A DNA stretch of 64,000 nucleotides, from contig JAIPGO010000006.1 of assembly GCA_021736135.1 (NCBI GenBank), forward strand, positions 1 to 64,000. The letters run 5' to 3'. The DNA comes from Candidatus Cloacimonadota bacterium. GTDB lineage: Bacteria > Cloacimonadota > Cloacimonadia > Cloacimonadales > TCS61. Made by a program: the position numbers and the translations under genes. The notes under the pieces were generated by a model that was not told where the DNA came from, ran no database searches, and saw only the letters and a program-made list of their open reading frames with translations. The first letter of the stretch is position 1. Each line of letters opens with the position of its first letter. Shown here one piece after another: positions 27,626 through 37,201 of the stretch.

Positions 27626-29884
27626 ATGAATAGTATACCATGGATGTGGTATATCGCTCCCTTCGGAGCAGTATTGGCTTTATTTTTTGCCAGGTATTTT
27701 TTCCTGAGTGTGAGGAAACAGGATCCAGGGACCGCGAGGATGCAGGAAATTGCCGGATATGTGCGAGAAGGCGCATTTGCTTACCTGAAGCAGCAATATA
27801 AAGCAGTAAGTCTGTTTTTCGTGATAGCTTTCATTGTATTTAATATTATGGCTCATCTGCTGCACGTATTGCACTGGTTGGTTCCCCTGGCATTTTTAAC
27901 GGGTGGTTTTTTTAGTGGTCTGGCTGGCTATATTGGCATGAATACAGCCACAATGGCATCAAACCGGACAACAGAAGCCTGTCGCACCAGTCTTAACAAG
28001 GGATTGCAGATCGCTTTCCGCGCTGGTGCTGTGATGGGGCTGGTTGTAGTGGGATTGGCTTTAATTGATATTTCGGCCTGGTTTTTTATCCTTAATAAGG
28101 CAGGTTATAGTTTGCACCTGATCACCGTAATTATGCTGTCCTTCGGAATGGGCGCATCCACTCAAGCGCTTTTTGCACGTCTTGGTGGCGGTATTTTCAC
28201 GAAAGCAGCCGATGTGGGAGCTGACCTTGTGGGAAAAGTGGAAGCAGGAATTCCTGAAGATGATCCGCGTAATCCCGCGACTATTGCCGATAACGTTGGT
28301 GATAACGTAGGTGACGTAGCCGGAATGGGTGCTGATCTTTATGAATCATATTGCGGTTCCATACTGGCAACGGCAGCTTTGGGAATGGCTGCTGCTTCGC
28401 AGGCCGGATTTGGTGTAGAAACTGAAGTTGCTATGAAAATGGTGACTGCGCCGATGATTTTAGCAGGTATTGGAATACTGCTTTCTATTATAGGTATTTT
28501 TCTGGTGCGTTCGAAAGAAAATGCAGGACCAAAAGAATTGATGGCAGCTTTAAATAAGAGTGTTTATGGCAGCTCCATTCTTATCGTGATTGCTGCCTTC
28601 TTCGTCACTAAATTTATATTACCTGATGTTATCAGCTCTACAGGAGTGTTTTTCTCTGTTGTGATCGGACTGGCAGCCGGTATCTTGATCGGTTATTTCA
28701 CTGAACGTTCAACTTCTGATCATTATAAACCCACAAAACAGATAGTGGAACAATCAGCTTATGGTCCGGCAACTGTGATCATTGAAGGGATCGCAGTAGG
28801 TCTGGAAAGTGCTGCAATGCCGCTGATAATTATCGGTATCGCCATTATTTCCGCCTTTACGATTTGTGGCGGATTTTCAGAGGGTATCGAATTTGGACTT
28901 TATGGCATTGGTTTTGGCGCTGTGGGCATGCTGGCAACATTGGGCGTTACACTGGCTACTGATGCTTTTGGACCGATTGCTGATAATGCCGGTGGAAATG
29001 CAGAAATGGCAGGACTTCCCGCTGATGTACGTAAGAAAACAGATTCACTTGATTCGGTGGGAAATACAACAGCCGCAACAGGAAAAGGGTTTGCAATTGG
29101 CAGTGCTGCGCTTACAGCAATGGCACTTTTGGCTGCCTACCTGGAAGAAATCAGAAATGGTTTGCTTATGCTGAATGACAAATTACACCCAGGTGAGTTG
29201 GCAGAAATGGTAATTCAATATAGTGATAAGCTTAGCGATACAGTATCAGTGGAAACAGCATCTATTGCGAACTTTATTGCATATTATGACATAAACCTGA
29301 TGAATCCGCGTTTTCTGGTTGGGATATTCTTAGGCACAATGGCTGTATTCCTCTTTTCATCAATGACAATGCGCAGTGTGGGAAGAGCTGCCGGAGTTAT
29401 GGTGGCAGAAGTGAGAAGACAATTTAAAGAAATACCCGGTATCCTGGAAGGGAAAGCTACGCCGGATTATAAAACCTGCGTAATGATCTCAACTGCTGGA
29501 GCCCAGAAAGAAATGGTTGCCCCGGCTATGGTGGGAATTTTTACTCCCGTTGTTGTAGGTGTGATCATGGGTGTTGCCGGAGTGCTTGGCGTGCTCACGG
29601 GCGGACTCGTAGCTGGTTTCGCTTTAGCCTGTATGATGAATAATGCGGGTGGCGCTTGGGATAATGCCAAAAAATACATTGAAACCGGGCAGAAAGGCGG
29701 AAAAGGCTCAGAAGCCCATAAAGCCTGCGTAGTTGGTGATACGGTAGGGGATCCGTTTAAAGATACTACCGGACCTTCCATCAATATCCTGATCAAGCTG
29801 ATGAGCATGGTTTCCATCGTTTTTGCCGGATTGATCGTAGCCGTAAGCCCGGTGATCCAGAGTTGGCTGGGAATTATTAAGTAA
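27626..29884 (+). CDS. hppA: Membrane-bound ion-pumping pyrophosphatase, K+-dependent type
   Basis: The 752-residue protein has about 16 hydrophobic segments and the pyrophosphate-binding signatures DVGADLVGKVEAGIPEDDPRNP and ADNVGDNVGDVAGMGADLYES. The site that separates the two classes reads GNTTAATGKG: Ala483 and Gly486 sit where K+-independent enzymes have Lys and Thr, so this is a K+-dependent enzyme. That class includes Na+ pumps as well as H+ pumps; I cannot tell which from sight. It hydrolyses the PPi released by biosynthesis to build an ion gradient across the inner membrane, a common energy-saving device in anaerobes. It stands alone, with its own promoter and terminator. The ribosome site is taggaggc. 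Confidence 0.95.
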   Translation: MNSIPWMWYIAPFGAVLALFFARYFFLSVRKQDPGTARMQEIAGYVREGAFAYLKQQYKAVSLFFVIAFIVFNIMAHLLHVLHWLVPLAFLTGGFFSGLAGYIGMNTATMASNRTTEACRTSLNKGLQIAFRAGAVMGLVVVGLALIDISAWFFILNKAGYSLHLITVIMLSFGMGASTQALFARLGGGIFTKAADVGADLVGKVEAGIPEDDPRNPATIADNVGDNVGDVAGMGADLYESYCGSILATAALGMAAASQAGFGVETEVAMKMVTAPMILAGIGILLSIIGIFLVRSKENAGPKELMAALNKSVYGSSILIVIAAFFVTKFILPDVISSTGVFFSVVIGLAAGILIGYFTERSTSDHYKPTKQIVEQSAYGPATVIIEGIAVGLESAAMPLIIIGIAIISAFTICGGFSEGIEFGLYGIGFGAVGMLATLGVTLATDAFGPIADNAGGNAEMAGLPADVRKKTDSLDSVGNTTAATGKGFAIGSAALTAMALLAAYLEEIRNGLLMLNDKLHPGELAEMVIQYSDKLSDTVSVETASIANFIAYYDINLMNPRFLVGIFLGTMAVFLFSSMTMRSVGRAAGVMVAEVRRQFKEIPGILEGKATPDYKTCVMISTAGAQKEMVAPAMVGIFTPVVVGVIMGVAGVLGVLTGGLVAGFALACMMNNAGGAWDNAKKYIETGQKGGKGSEAHKACVVGDTVGDPFKDTTGPSINILIKLMSMVSIVFAGLIVAVSPVIQSWLGIIK

Positions 29885-29947
29885 TTATGAATTTTGAATG
29901 TTGATTTTTGAATGGAAGAGGGCACGTTTCACGTGCTGAAGATAATA

Positions 29948-29980
29948 AAAGCCCGGACTTTTTGTCCGGGCTTTCTTTTT
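29948..29980 (+). terminator. Intrinsic terminator of hppA
   Basis: An 11-bp perfect stem (AAAGCCCGGAC, 29948-29958, with 29964-29974), a 5-T loop and a T-rich tail make this the clearest terminator in the window. The T-tail runs straight into a palindromic repeat. Confidence 0.93.
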
Positions 29981-30028
29981 GGAGTGCATTAGCTCCCGCT
30001 AATGCAACGAGCCGCAGGCGAGTGTCTT
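29979..30028 (+). repeat. Left half of the 150-bp palindrome-ended element
   Basis: This stretch starts TTGGAGTGCATTAGCTCCC and continues with GAGCCGCAGGCGAGTGTCTT, as in the full copies at 34712 and 38472. The remainder of the element is missing; unrelated sequence follows and then an IS630-like element 78 bases later. Confidence 0.85.
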
Positions 30029-30105
30029 TTCTATACGATTACCAGATTAATCACCTTCAATCGGAATTAGCAAAATGTATTCTGTCATCTTTATTATTTT
30101 ATTCA

Positions 30106-31252
30106 TACCAAACCGCTATCGATTATATGTAAATAGTTGACATATTTTTACGCGATATATAGTTGTCCTCGAGGTGAATATGAAAAGATTTAAAGTAAAT
30201 AGTTATCTGACAAATGAAGATCTACAAAAAAGGATCAAGAAAGAAAAGGCAGCTGATCAACTAAAAGTATGGCAATGTATATACTACATTCAAAACCATG
30301 ATGGTGTTTCAGCAGCGGATGTATCGGATACTTTTGGTTTATCGATACATTCCGTCTACAAATACGTTCAATCATATAATTTAAATGGAGTTGATGGTGT
30401 CCTTCTTAAGCAACGCGGTGGAAGAAGAAGGTTTTATCTGTCGCTGGAACAGGAAAGAGAATTATTGGACTCTCTTTCCCAAAAAGCATCAGAAGGATTG
30501 GTTTTGACCATGAATGATATACGAGATGAAATTGAATCTGCTATTGGCCATTCTATTTCTGATGACTATATATGGGATTTGCTCAATCGGCACAACTGGA
30601 AGAAAAAAGCGCTACGTCCAAAACATCCTGATCAAGATATGGAAAAACAAGAAGACTTTAAAAAAAAATTAAAGAAAACCTGGCAGCCGTCGAACTAACT
30701 TTCGATAACTCTTTCTCTGATAAGCCAATACTACTTTTTTTCAAGATGAAGGACGGTTTGGACGAATAAATACACTTCACCGAAGCTGGGTGCCAGCAGG
30801 AACTCGAGCTGTTGTTGGGAAACAGTTAATACGCCAATACACATATGCTACACAGCAGTTTGCCCTGAAACAGGAGAGACTTACTCCCTTATTTTACCTT
30901 ATGCTAACTCTGATTCGATGTCAATTTTCCTGGAAGAACTGAGTGAACACTATAGTCAAAATAGAATTATAATGGTAATGGATAACGCTAGTTGGCACTC
31001 AGCCAAATCAATGCCTGGTATACAAAACATCCGACCACTGTTTTTACCACCCAGGGCACCGGAACTAAATCCTGTAGAGTGCATCTGGCATCATATCAAA
31101 GAAAGGCATTTCAGTAACAGAGTTTTAAAAAGTATAAATGACGTAGAGCAAAGGCTTGTAACTGCATTAGCCGAATTGAATCAGGAAAAACCAAAAATAA
31201 GAAAGATGACTTATTTCAATTGTTTATGAATATAATTGATAGCGGTTTGGTA
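30106..31252 (+). mobile_element. IS630-family insertion sequence, decayed
   Basis: The element is bounded by inverted ends CCAAACCGCTATC-gATTATA (from 30108) and its complement ending at 31250, with one mismatch in about 20 bases. A TA dinucleotide sits directly outside each end, as expected from IS630 target duplication. Its size of about 1.14 kb suits the family. The single transposase gene inside is interrupted by frameshifts. It lies between hppA and the beta-helix gene and disrupts no visible gene. Confidence 0.92.
30180..31229 (+). pseudogene. IS630-family transposase with three frameshifts
   Basis: The N-terminal part, from the ATG at 30180 (gagg upstream), encodes the paired helix-turn-helix region (VSAADVSDTFGLSIHSVYKY, then DDYIWDLLNRHNWKKK). 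The reading frame must then change in a run of nine A at 30660-30668 to give KENLAAVELTFDNSF, again in a T-run at about 30734-30741 to give the first catalytic motif FQDEGRFG, and a third time near 30846-30850 to give AVCPETGETYSLILPYANSD. The last part holds MVMDNASWH and LNPVECIWHHIKER, the remaining DDE residues. All three changes are -1-like. A natural programmed shift could explain one, not three, so the gene is most likely dead, unless the homopolymer lengths are assembly errors. Confidence 0.88.
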
Positions 31253-31387
31253 TCATAATAATTTTTTCTATGTTTTTTCTTGACAGGGATCAGAAGCAAT
31301 ATGCAATAGGGCAAGTTAATGACCTATTGGCAATTATGTTATAATTAAGCAGTAGTCAGGGGCATTAGAAATGAATTTGGAGGAAGT

Positions 31388-34300
31388 ATGAAAAAGACGA
31401 TTCTGGCAATTTTTGTGTTGTGGGTACTGGCATATCCGGGTATCGGGAACGCTGAGGTAAAAATGAACATCACGGTATTAAATGATGAAATTACCCTGAA
31501 CAGAGACGTCATCTATGTTCCGGAAGATTACACAACCATCCAGGCAGCGATCAATATTGCTCAGAGCGGGGACGAAATCATCGTCTCACCGGGAATTTAT
31601 CAGGAGAATATCAATTTTAACGGTAAATCAATAATTGTAGGATCTTTGTTTTATGCGACAGGTGATCCCTACTACCTATCGCAGACAATCATTGATGGCA
31701 ATCAAAATGGAAATGTGGTCAGATTTGAAAATGGGGAAACTGCCACTGCTTTACTCACCGGATTTACCATTACTAACGGTTATGCCGATAGAGGAGGCGG
31801 GATATATTGTTATGCTGCGAGTCCGACTCTAAGTGATCTTATCATAGAAAACAATACTGCTTATCAATGGGATGGCGGAGGTATTTATATTCAGTATAAT
31901 GCTAATCCGCACCTTGTAAATGTAACAATACAAAACAATTCTGCAGAGCATGACGGAGGCGGTATTTTGTGCCGGGATTCCAATACGGTTCCGGTTTTAG
32001 AAAATGTAATGATCATTAATAATACTGCGAATAGAGAGGGTGGCGGCATATCTTGTCACACCGGATTGAACTTGAATAATGTGACAATTGCGTTTAATTC
32101 GGCTGATAATGCTGGAGGTGGCATCTATTGCAACGAGAATTCGTCAGTTGAATTCAACAATGAAAATCGCTGCAATATATATCTTAATAACACGATAATG
32201 CGCAGCAGCGGGAGTGATATATATTCAGAAGAAACAATCAGCGTCATTGTGGATACATTTACCGTGCTTAATCCTACTTCATTTCATGCCGCACCAAGAG
32301 AGAATTTTACTTTTGATATCCAACAGGGATTACTGGAGCAGGTAAATGCTGATCTTTACGTGTCACCGGATGGAAATAACGCCTCCAGCGGCTTAAGTCC
32401 AACCGAGCCACTGCAGACGATTCAATATGCCTGTTCCATTATAACAGCAGACAGTCTGAACCAGCGAACGATTCACCTGGCAGAAGGGATTTACAGTGCT
32501 TCGAACAATGGTGAGTTTTTTCCGGTAAGTTTACCTGATAATGTAATCCTGACAGGAGAAAATGAAAACACCGTAATACTGGATGCGGAAGGGCTTGCCG
32601 GCGTGATCAGAATGGATAATGCAGAAAATGTGACAATATCCGACCTGACAATTGAGAATGGGTATGCTGAACATGGCAGCGGGATATATTGCATTGGTTC
32701 TGATCCCATAATGGAAAATCTGATCATTAGAAATAATACTGGCTCTTATTATCTTTCCCGTGGTGGCGGAATATATATTGAATATGATTCTGCTCCTCTT
32801 CTGGAGAACCTGGTTATTGAAAATAATACCGCCTGCTTTGGTGGAGGTATATATATCGGATATAATATTAATGCCTCTCTGCACAATTTAATTATCCAGG
32901 GAAATTCAGTTACTTCTTCTGGTGGAGGAATATTATTACGCAGCTTTGTGGAAATGAATGAGATTGTGATCACAAATAATTATAGTGATAATAATGGTGG
33001 TGGAATAGCAATAGATAATACCAGTGCCAACCTGGATAATGTGAGAGTGGAAAACAATATTGCTGATTATGATGGAGGCGGGATATATATGTTTGATTCT
33101 ACTCCGAATATGGCAAATGTATCAATTACACACAATCAGGCAACTCAGGGAGGAGGAATTAGATTCCATGACTCCAGCCCGGTTTTCAGCAGCGTTAACC
33201 GCTGCAGTATTTACGATAACAATGCTTATGAACGTGGGAGTGGCAGCGACCTTTATTCGGAAAGCTATATTAGCGTTATTGTAGATACTTTTACGGTCAT
33301 TAATCCTACAGATTATCATGCCTGGCATATAGAGGATTTTGAGTTTGATATTCTACAAGGACTTTATGATCAGACATTCTCAGATATTTATGTTTCGCCG
33401 GATGGTGATAACAATAACAGCGGTTTAAGCGCAACAGAACCATTTCGGACGATTCAGCATGCCTGTTCAGTGATCTTGACGAATGAACATGAGCCGCAGA
33501 CAATATACCTGGCAGAGGGAATTTACAGTCCTTCAACAAATGGTGAGTGTTTTCCCTTATGCTTACCTGATTTTGTAAATCTGCAGGGATCCGGAGAGGA
33601 ACAGGTAATTCTGGAGGCAGAGGGTTTATCCCGGTTGATGTTCTTTAATGCTCATCAGAATAATACAATTTCTGATCTGACTCTCAGCGGGGGTAGAGCA
33701 CTTTTTGGCGGGGGCATTAACAGTTGGAGGTCAAGCCCGGTGTTTAAGAATGTGACTTTCCGGGATAATTCGGCAGAACTCGCTGGTGGCGGGATGTTCC
33801 TTAATGCGGAATCAAGTCCCCAACTGATCAACGTAACTTTTTATAATAATTCCAGCCTGGAGCAAGGCAGTGCTATCTCGTGCTCCTGTGGTTCAAATCC
33901 ATATTTAATTAACGTGACAATTGCTGATAATAATTGCGAAACCTCAGGCGCAGGTATCTATTGTGCCAATTCTCATCCAGTAATGGTAAACAGTATATTA
34001 TGGAATAACGATCCTTCAGAAGTCATGTTTGCAAATGGTTCAAATGATGAACCTAGTTCCTTCTCTCTGGGCTATTCGACCATCCTGGGAGGAGAGGTAT
34101 CAATAATTACTCAATCAAACGGAACAGTCAATTGGCTGGAAGGTAATATTGACTATGATCCTCTCTTTACGGATGCGGGAAATGGAGATTACAGCTTACA
34201 GAATGGATCACCTTGTATTGATGCCGGTACGGCTTATTTTGAATTTGATGGTGAGATACTGGTAAACCTGGAAGACGATGAATACTGGGGAACATCACCT

Positions 34301-34633
34301 GATATGGGAGCTTATGAATATTACCCCTCAGGAAATGAAGATGAAGAGCTTCCTGGCAGTAATATAAGCTTAAGTAATTATCCCAATCCCTTTAATCCGC
34401 GAACAACAATTCAGTTAAATCTTCCAGTCAGCACAAAGGCAGTTCTGGCAGTTTATAATACTAAGGGACAGCTGGTTAGGGAAATATATAAAGGCTACCT
34501 ATCTGCCGGCCAACATACATATGACTGGAATGGGGCTAACTCTTCAGGTTCAAGCCTGCCTTCGGGAATATACCTGATCAATTTCTCATCTCAAACGTCC
34601 CATACCAGTAAAAAAGTTCTTTTGTTGAAGTAG
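31388..34633 (+). CDS. Secreted right-handed parallel beta-helix protein with sorting tail
   Basis: The 1081-residue protein has a signal peptide and three internally related sections, each opening with a DUF1565-like strand pair: VPEDYTTIQAAINIAQSGDE at about 40, then YVSPDGNNASSG at about 320 and YVSPDGDNNNSG at about 665. Each is followed by many GGGIYC / ENNTA / NVTIQNNSA turns typical of beta-helix rungs, as in pectate-lyase-like folds and polymorphic outer membrane proteins. No catalytic cluster is evident, so adhesion or glycan binding is as likely as lyase activity. The end is a type A sorting tail (NYPNPFNPRTTIQLNL... GIYLINFSSQ). A promoter-like TTGACA lies at 31280-31285. The ribosome site is ggaggaag. 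Confidence 0.87.
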   Translation: MKKTILAIFVLWVLAYPGIGNAEVKMNITVLNDEITLNRDVIYVPEDYTTIQAAINIAQSGDEIIVSPGIYQENINFNGKSIIVGSLFYATGDPYYLSQTIIDGNQNGNVVRFENGETATALLTGFTITNGYADRGGGIYCYAASPTLSDLIIENNTAYQWDGGGIYIQYNANPHLVNVTIQNNSAEHDGGGILCRDSNTVPVLENVMIINNTANREGGGISCHTGLNLNNVTIAFNSADNAGGGIYCNENSSVEFNNENRCNIYLNNTIMRSSGSDIYSEETISVIVDTFTVLNPTSFHAAPRENFTFDIQQGLLEQVNADLYVSPDGNNASSGLSPTEPLQTIQYACSIITADSLNQRTIHLAEGIYSASNNGEFFPVSLPDNVILTGENENTVILDAEGLAGVIRMDNAENVTISDLTIENGYAEHGSGIYCIGSDPIMENLIIRNNTGSYYLSRGGGIYIEYDSAPLLENLVIENNTACFGGGIYIGYNINASLHNLIIQGNSVTSSGGGILLRSFVEMNEIVITNNYSDNNGGGIAIDNTSANLDNVRVENNIADYDGGGIYMFDSTPNMANVSITHNQATQGGGIRFHDSSPVFSSVNRCSIYDNNAYERGSGSDLYSESYISVIVDTFTVINPTDYHAWHIEDFEFDILQGLYDQTFSDIYVSPDGDNNNSGLSATEPFRTIQHACSVILTNEHEPQTIYLAEGIYSPSTNGECFPLCLPDFVNLQGSGEEQVILEAEGLSRLMFFNAHQNNTISDLTLSGGRALFGGGINSWRSSPVFKNVTFRDNSAELAGGGMFLNAESSPQLINVTFYNNSSLEQGSAISCSCGSNPYLINVTIADNNCETSGAGIYCANSHPVMVNSILWNNDPSEVMFANGSNDEPSSFSLGYSTILGGEVSIITQSNGTVNWLEGNIDYDPLFTDAGNGDYSLQNGSPCIDAGTAYFEFDGEILVNLEDDEYWGTSPDMGAYEYYPSGNEDEELPGSNISLSNYPNPFNPRTTIQLNLPVSTKAVLAVYNTKGQLVREIYKGYLSAGQHTYDWNGANSSGSSLPSGIYLINFSSQTSHTSKKVLLLK

Positions 34634-34684
34634 TGAAGACGGGAGTCGTGAGTAGTTTCTCGTAATTCGTAATTAGTAATTCGT
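34634..34684. repeat. Degenerate GTGAGTCGTAATTCG array
   Basis: Short units CGTGAGTAG, CGTAATTCG, TAGTAATTCG follow the stop codon directly. They are related to the arrays at 27.17, 43.61, 48.6 and 62.33 kb. Confidence 0.6.
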
Positions 34685-34713
34685 AGGGGCGAATAATTAT
34701 TCGCCTCTTTTTT
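34685..34713 (+). terminator. Likely intrinsic terminator of the beta-helix gene
   Basis: The 10-bp stem (AGGGGCGAAT with ATTCGCCTCT, one G-U pair), AATT loop and a six-T tail at 34708-34713 fit an intrinsic terminator about 50 bases after the stop. The T-tail merges with the left end of the 150-bp element. Confidence 0.8.
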
Positions 34714-34861
34714 GGGAGTGCATTAGCTCCTGCTAATGTAACGAGCCGCAGGCGAGTGTCTTCGTTTTACGGTGTCAGATAATCTCGCGACTTCTTAGTA
34801 CTAATCAGAGCTTTGGCATCGGCTTTCGCCAATGCATTAAGTATTCTTAATGCACTCCAAA
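34712..34861 (+). repeat. 150-bp palindrome-ended element, copy A
   Basis: The element starts TTGGGAGTGCATTAGCTCC and ends CTTAATGCACTCCAA. Inside it shares GAGCCGCAGGCGAGTGTCTT, CAGATAATCTCG, GACTTCT and TGGCATCGGCT with copy B at 38472-38621, in the same order and orientation and with the same total length. Its outer ends are inverted repeats. An extra fragment of the internal part (GGCAGGCGAGTGTCTT) follows at 34864-34879, directly before the end of the ATPase gene. It encodes nothing and has the form of a MITE. Confidence 0.88.
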
Positions 34862-34882
34862 ACGGCAGGCGAGTGTCTTAAA

Positions 34883-37201
34883 TCACGACTTATATTTCAC
34901 CGCCATCTCGTTGATTTTATCAATAATCTCTTCTACAGTTTGTTTAAGTTCGCCACCCATTTTGATATATTCATTGGGATATTCTTTTTGCAGGAAAAAC
35001 ATCAAAGCGTAATATAAAGGTTTGAACCTGTCTTTCAACTGAAACGGATTTTCGTTAAATATCTTTAAAGCTGAGTTATATTGCTTTTTTGCAATCAGAA
35101 GCATCAGAAATTGACTGATGTCTTCAGGAAATTTATCATAAGCTTCCTGTGAAACCAAAAATTCCTTTGAAATTGCTAAAGATTCTTCTATTTCATTATT
35201 CCAGAGAAGTATGGAGGCATAAGTATAGGCAATTTGGCAATCTTTATCTAAATTCCATAGTTTTTCTGCATACTTAAGAGCTTTCTTTTTATTTAAAATA
35301 TTTTCATATAACATTCGCGATAGTGTATTTAATGCCCCATCTGCACCATTTTCATCTGCCATAAGATAATATTTCTCAGCTTTATTGAACTCTTGGAATT
35401 CTATTTGATATAGAATAGCTAAACTAAACATTCCTTCCGGGATATTATGGTCAATAGCCTTTAAGTAATGCTTTATAGCTTTCTCAAAGTCTTTAAACTC
35501 AGAATGATACAAATAACCCAGATAAAAAATTGAAGTTGTACATCCTTTTTTGATAGCTAATTTATAATATCTTTCTGCTTTTTCTTTGTCCTTGAATTCT
35601 CGGTGATACAATAAACCTAAAGATTCTATTACTTCTACATCACCCATTTCTTCAGCTTCTTTGTAATAAGCTTCGGCCCTAATAGGAGCATGGTGTTTAA
35701 ATCCATAGAATGCTCCAAGTGCTTTCAGTTCATCTATTGTCTTCTTTCTAATTTTCTCAATATAAGAGAATGAATCTTCAATTTTGTTTTGCATATAAAG
35801 ATTTGTAGCAATTTCTTTTAACTCACTATCGGAATATTCAAGGTTCTTTTCATAGTCTGATTCTCTCAGACTTGAATATGATCTCTTTGCTTTGAACATC
35901 TGATCTTGCAGTTCTCTATTTATTGGAGTTCGAGCCAAAGCCTCTGTCATATAGTAGGCACGTTTTTCACAAACCAATCCACTTTGGAAATCATCGATAA
36001 GTTTCCTTGCCTTGTACTCAAGAGTTCCTTTATCACACCAAACCTGTAAAAATTCGACCAGCCATTTAACTTTGTTCTCTTCTTTTTTACCACCATGACG
36101 CATAAGGTACCAGATATTAAAAAATCTTTCTGACAAACGGTAATAGTTATTCTTGGTATTTGTATCCTGTACTTCGATTAAGTTGTTTTTTACCAGTAGC
36201 TTGAGTTGAGCAGAAACAGCTTTACTTTGTTCCTTTGTTTTTTGGGAGATTTCTTTCGTACTGACAGCATCCCAGCTTAAGGCGATGAAATCAACAATTT
36301 CCTGCTGTTGAGCCGAAAGGCTATCCATGCGATGTTTGTATAAAGGAGTAACTTTATCTAAAACATTTTCCAGGTCGTTGAAAGCATTCCCATCTTCTTC
36401 ATCCACGAAAATATTGAAAAGCAGGATGAGTGTTCTAATAACTCCACCGGTTAACCGTCTTAGTGCTTCTATGCGTCCAGGTTGTTCAGTAACTATTTCC
36501 TTTACTTTATTACTTTTATAGAGTTCACCTAATTTCAGAAGCAAGTTATTAGTTTCCTGAATTGACAAACCTTTAAGCTGGGGCATGCGGAAAAATTGAT
36601 AGAAAGGTTTGTCATATTCATGATGAAATTCCAGCATGAGAGAAGAAGCCCCAATAAACCTGATTTCCGCTGTTTGAATGAGAACTTCCCGCAACCGCTG
36701 ACATTCTTTTTTCGTAAATTTATCGAGCATATCATTGATATTGTCAATGAAGAGTACTAATTTCTTTTTTTCCTTTTTCAACCTGTTTTCCAGTAAAAGA
36801 AAACAATTCTGTTCATAATCATCATCAACAGTCAGGTTTTGCATCTTTTCATATAAATCACCAAAACCAGGCTGTTCATGCAAATATTCAGCGGTTAATT
36901 CCCAGAGCTTGAATAATTTGCGGACACTGTACTGTTCCTCGCTAAAAACCACAGGAAGCAACCATTTATTCAAGTCCTGGTCAATCTGAATTTCGTAAGC
37001 AAGACGCCACAGAAAAGTTGTTTTACCTTGTCCCCGAATTCCCTGAATTATGTAGTGCTGAACCTGATGTTTCATATCAGAAGATTGAATTTCCTGAAAA
37101 ATTTCGTGAAACAATTCCAGCCTGACCACAAAGCTGTCTATGAGTTCCTGCCTTGTCTGACTTGCAGGATTGTATATTGCCGGTAGATCAATTCGCGACA
37201 T
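34883..37201 (-). CDS. STAND-like ATPase with winged helix and Sel1/TPR-like repeats
   Basis: I use the ATG of MSRIDLPAIYNPASQ, which has ggtgga upstream and overlaps the previous gene by 14 bases; longer versions read through that gene's end. The 772-residue protein has a P-loop GIRGQGKTT (54-62), a Walker B-like LVLFIDNINDML (about 160), a sensor-like RFIGASSLML, and then a winged helix (VSTKEISQKTKEQSKAVSAQLKLL, about 310-335). The C-terminal half is a row of helical pairs with Sel1-like spacing (AEAYYKEAEEMGD, AERYYKLAIKKGC, AIKHYLKAIDHN, AEKYYLMADENGA). This is the layout of signal-transduction ATPases that sense something through repeats. No effector domain (nuclease, TIR, protease) is visible. 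The pair of ATPases looks AT-richer than its surroundings. Function unknown; regulation, transport quality control or anti-phage defence are all possible. Confidence 0.75.
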   Translation of the reverse strand: MSRIDLPAIYNPASQTRQELIDSFVVRLELFHEIFQEIQSSDMKHQVQHYIIQGIRGQGKTTFLWRLAYEIQIDQDLNKWLLPVVFSEEQYSVRKLFKLWELTAEYLHEQPGFGDLYEKMQNLTVDDDYEQNCFLLLENRLKKEKKKLVLFIDNINDMLDKFTKKECQRLREVLIQTAEIRFIGASSLMLEFHHEYDKPFYQFFRMPQLKGLSIQETNNLLLKLGELYKSNKVKEIVTEQPGRIEALRRLTGGVIRTLILLFNIFVDEEDGNAFNDLENVLDKVTPLYKHRMDSLSAQQQEIVDFIALSWDAVSTKEISQKTKEQSKAVSAQLKLLVKNNLIEVQDTNTKNNYYRLSERFFNIWYLMRHGGKKEENKVKWLVEFLQVWCDKGTLEYKARKLIDDFQSGLVCEKRAYYMTEALARTPINRELQDQMFKAKRSYSSLRESDYEKNLEYSDSELKEIATNLYMQNKIEDSFSYIEKIRKKTIDELKALGAFYGFKHHAPIRAEAYYKEAEEMGDVEVIESLGLLYHREFKDKEKAERYYKLAIKKGCTTSIFYLGYLYHSEFKDFEKAIKHYLKAIDHNIPEGMFSLAILYQIEFQEFNKAEKYYLMADENGADGALNTLSRMLYENILNKKKALKYAEKLWNLDKDCQIAYTYASILLWNNEIEESLAISKEFLVSQEAYDKFPEDISQFLMLLIAKKQYNSALKIFNENPFQLKDRFKPLYYALMFFLQKEYPNEYIKMGGELKQTVEEIIDKINEMAVKYKS

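Noticed and set aside
30180-30698. Two separate intact transposase genes in the IS element
   Set aside because: The catalytic motifs lie in three different frames. The first and last frames give only parts of one IS630 transposase, so I call one broken gene.
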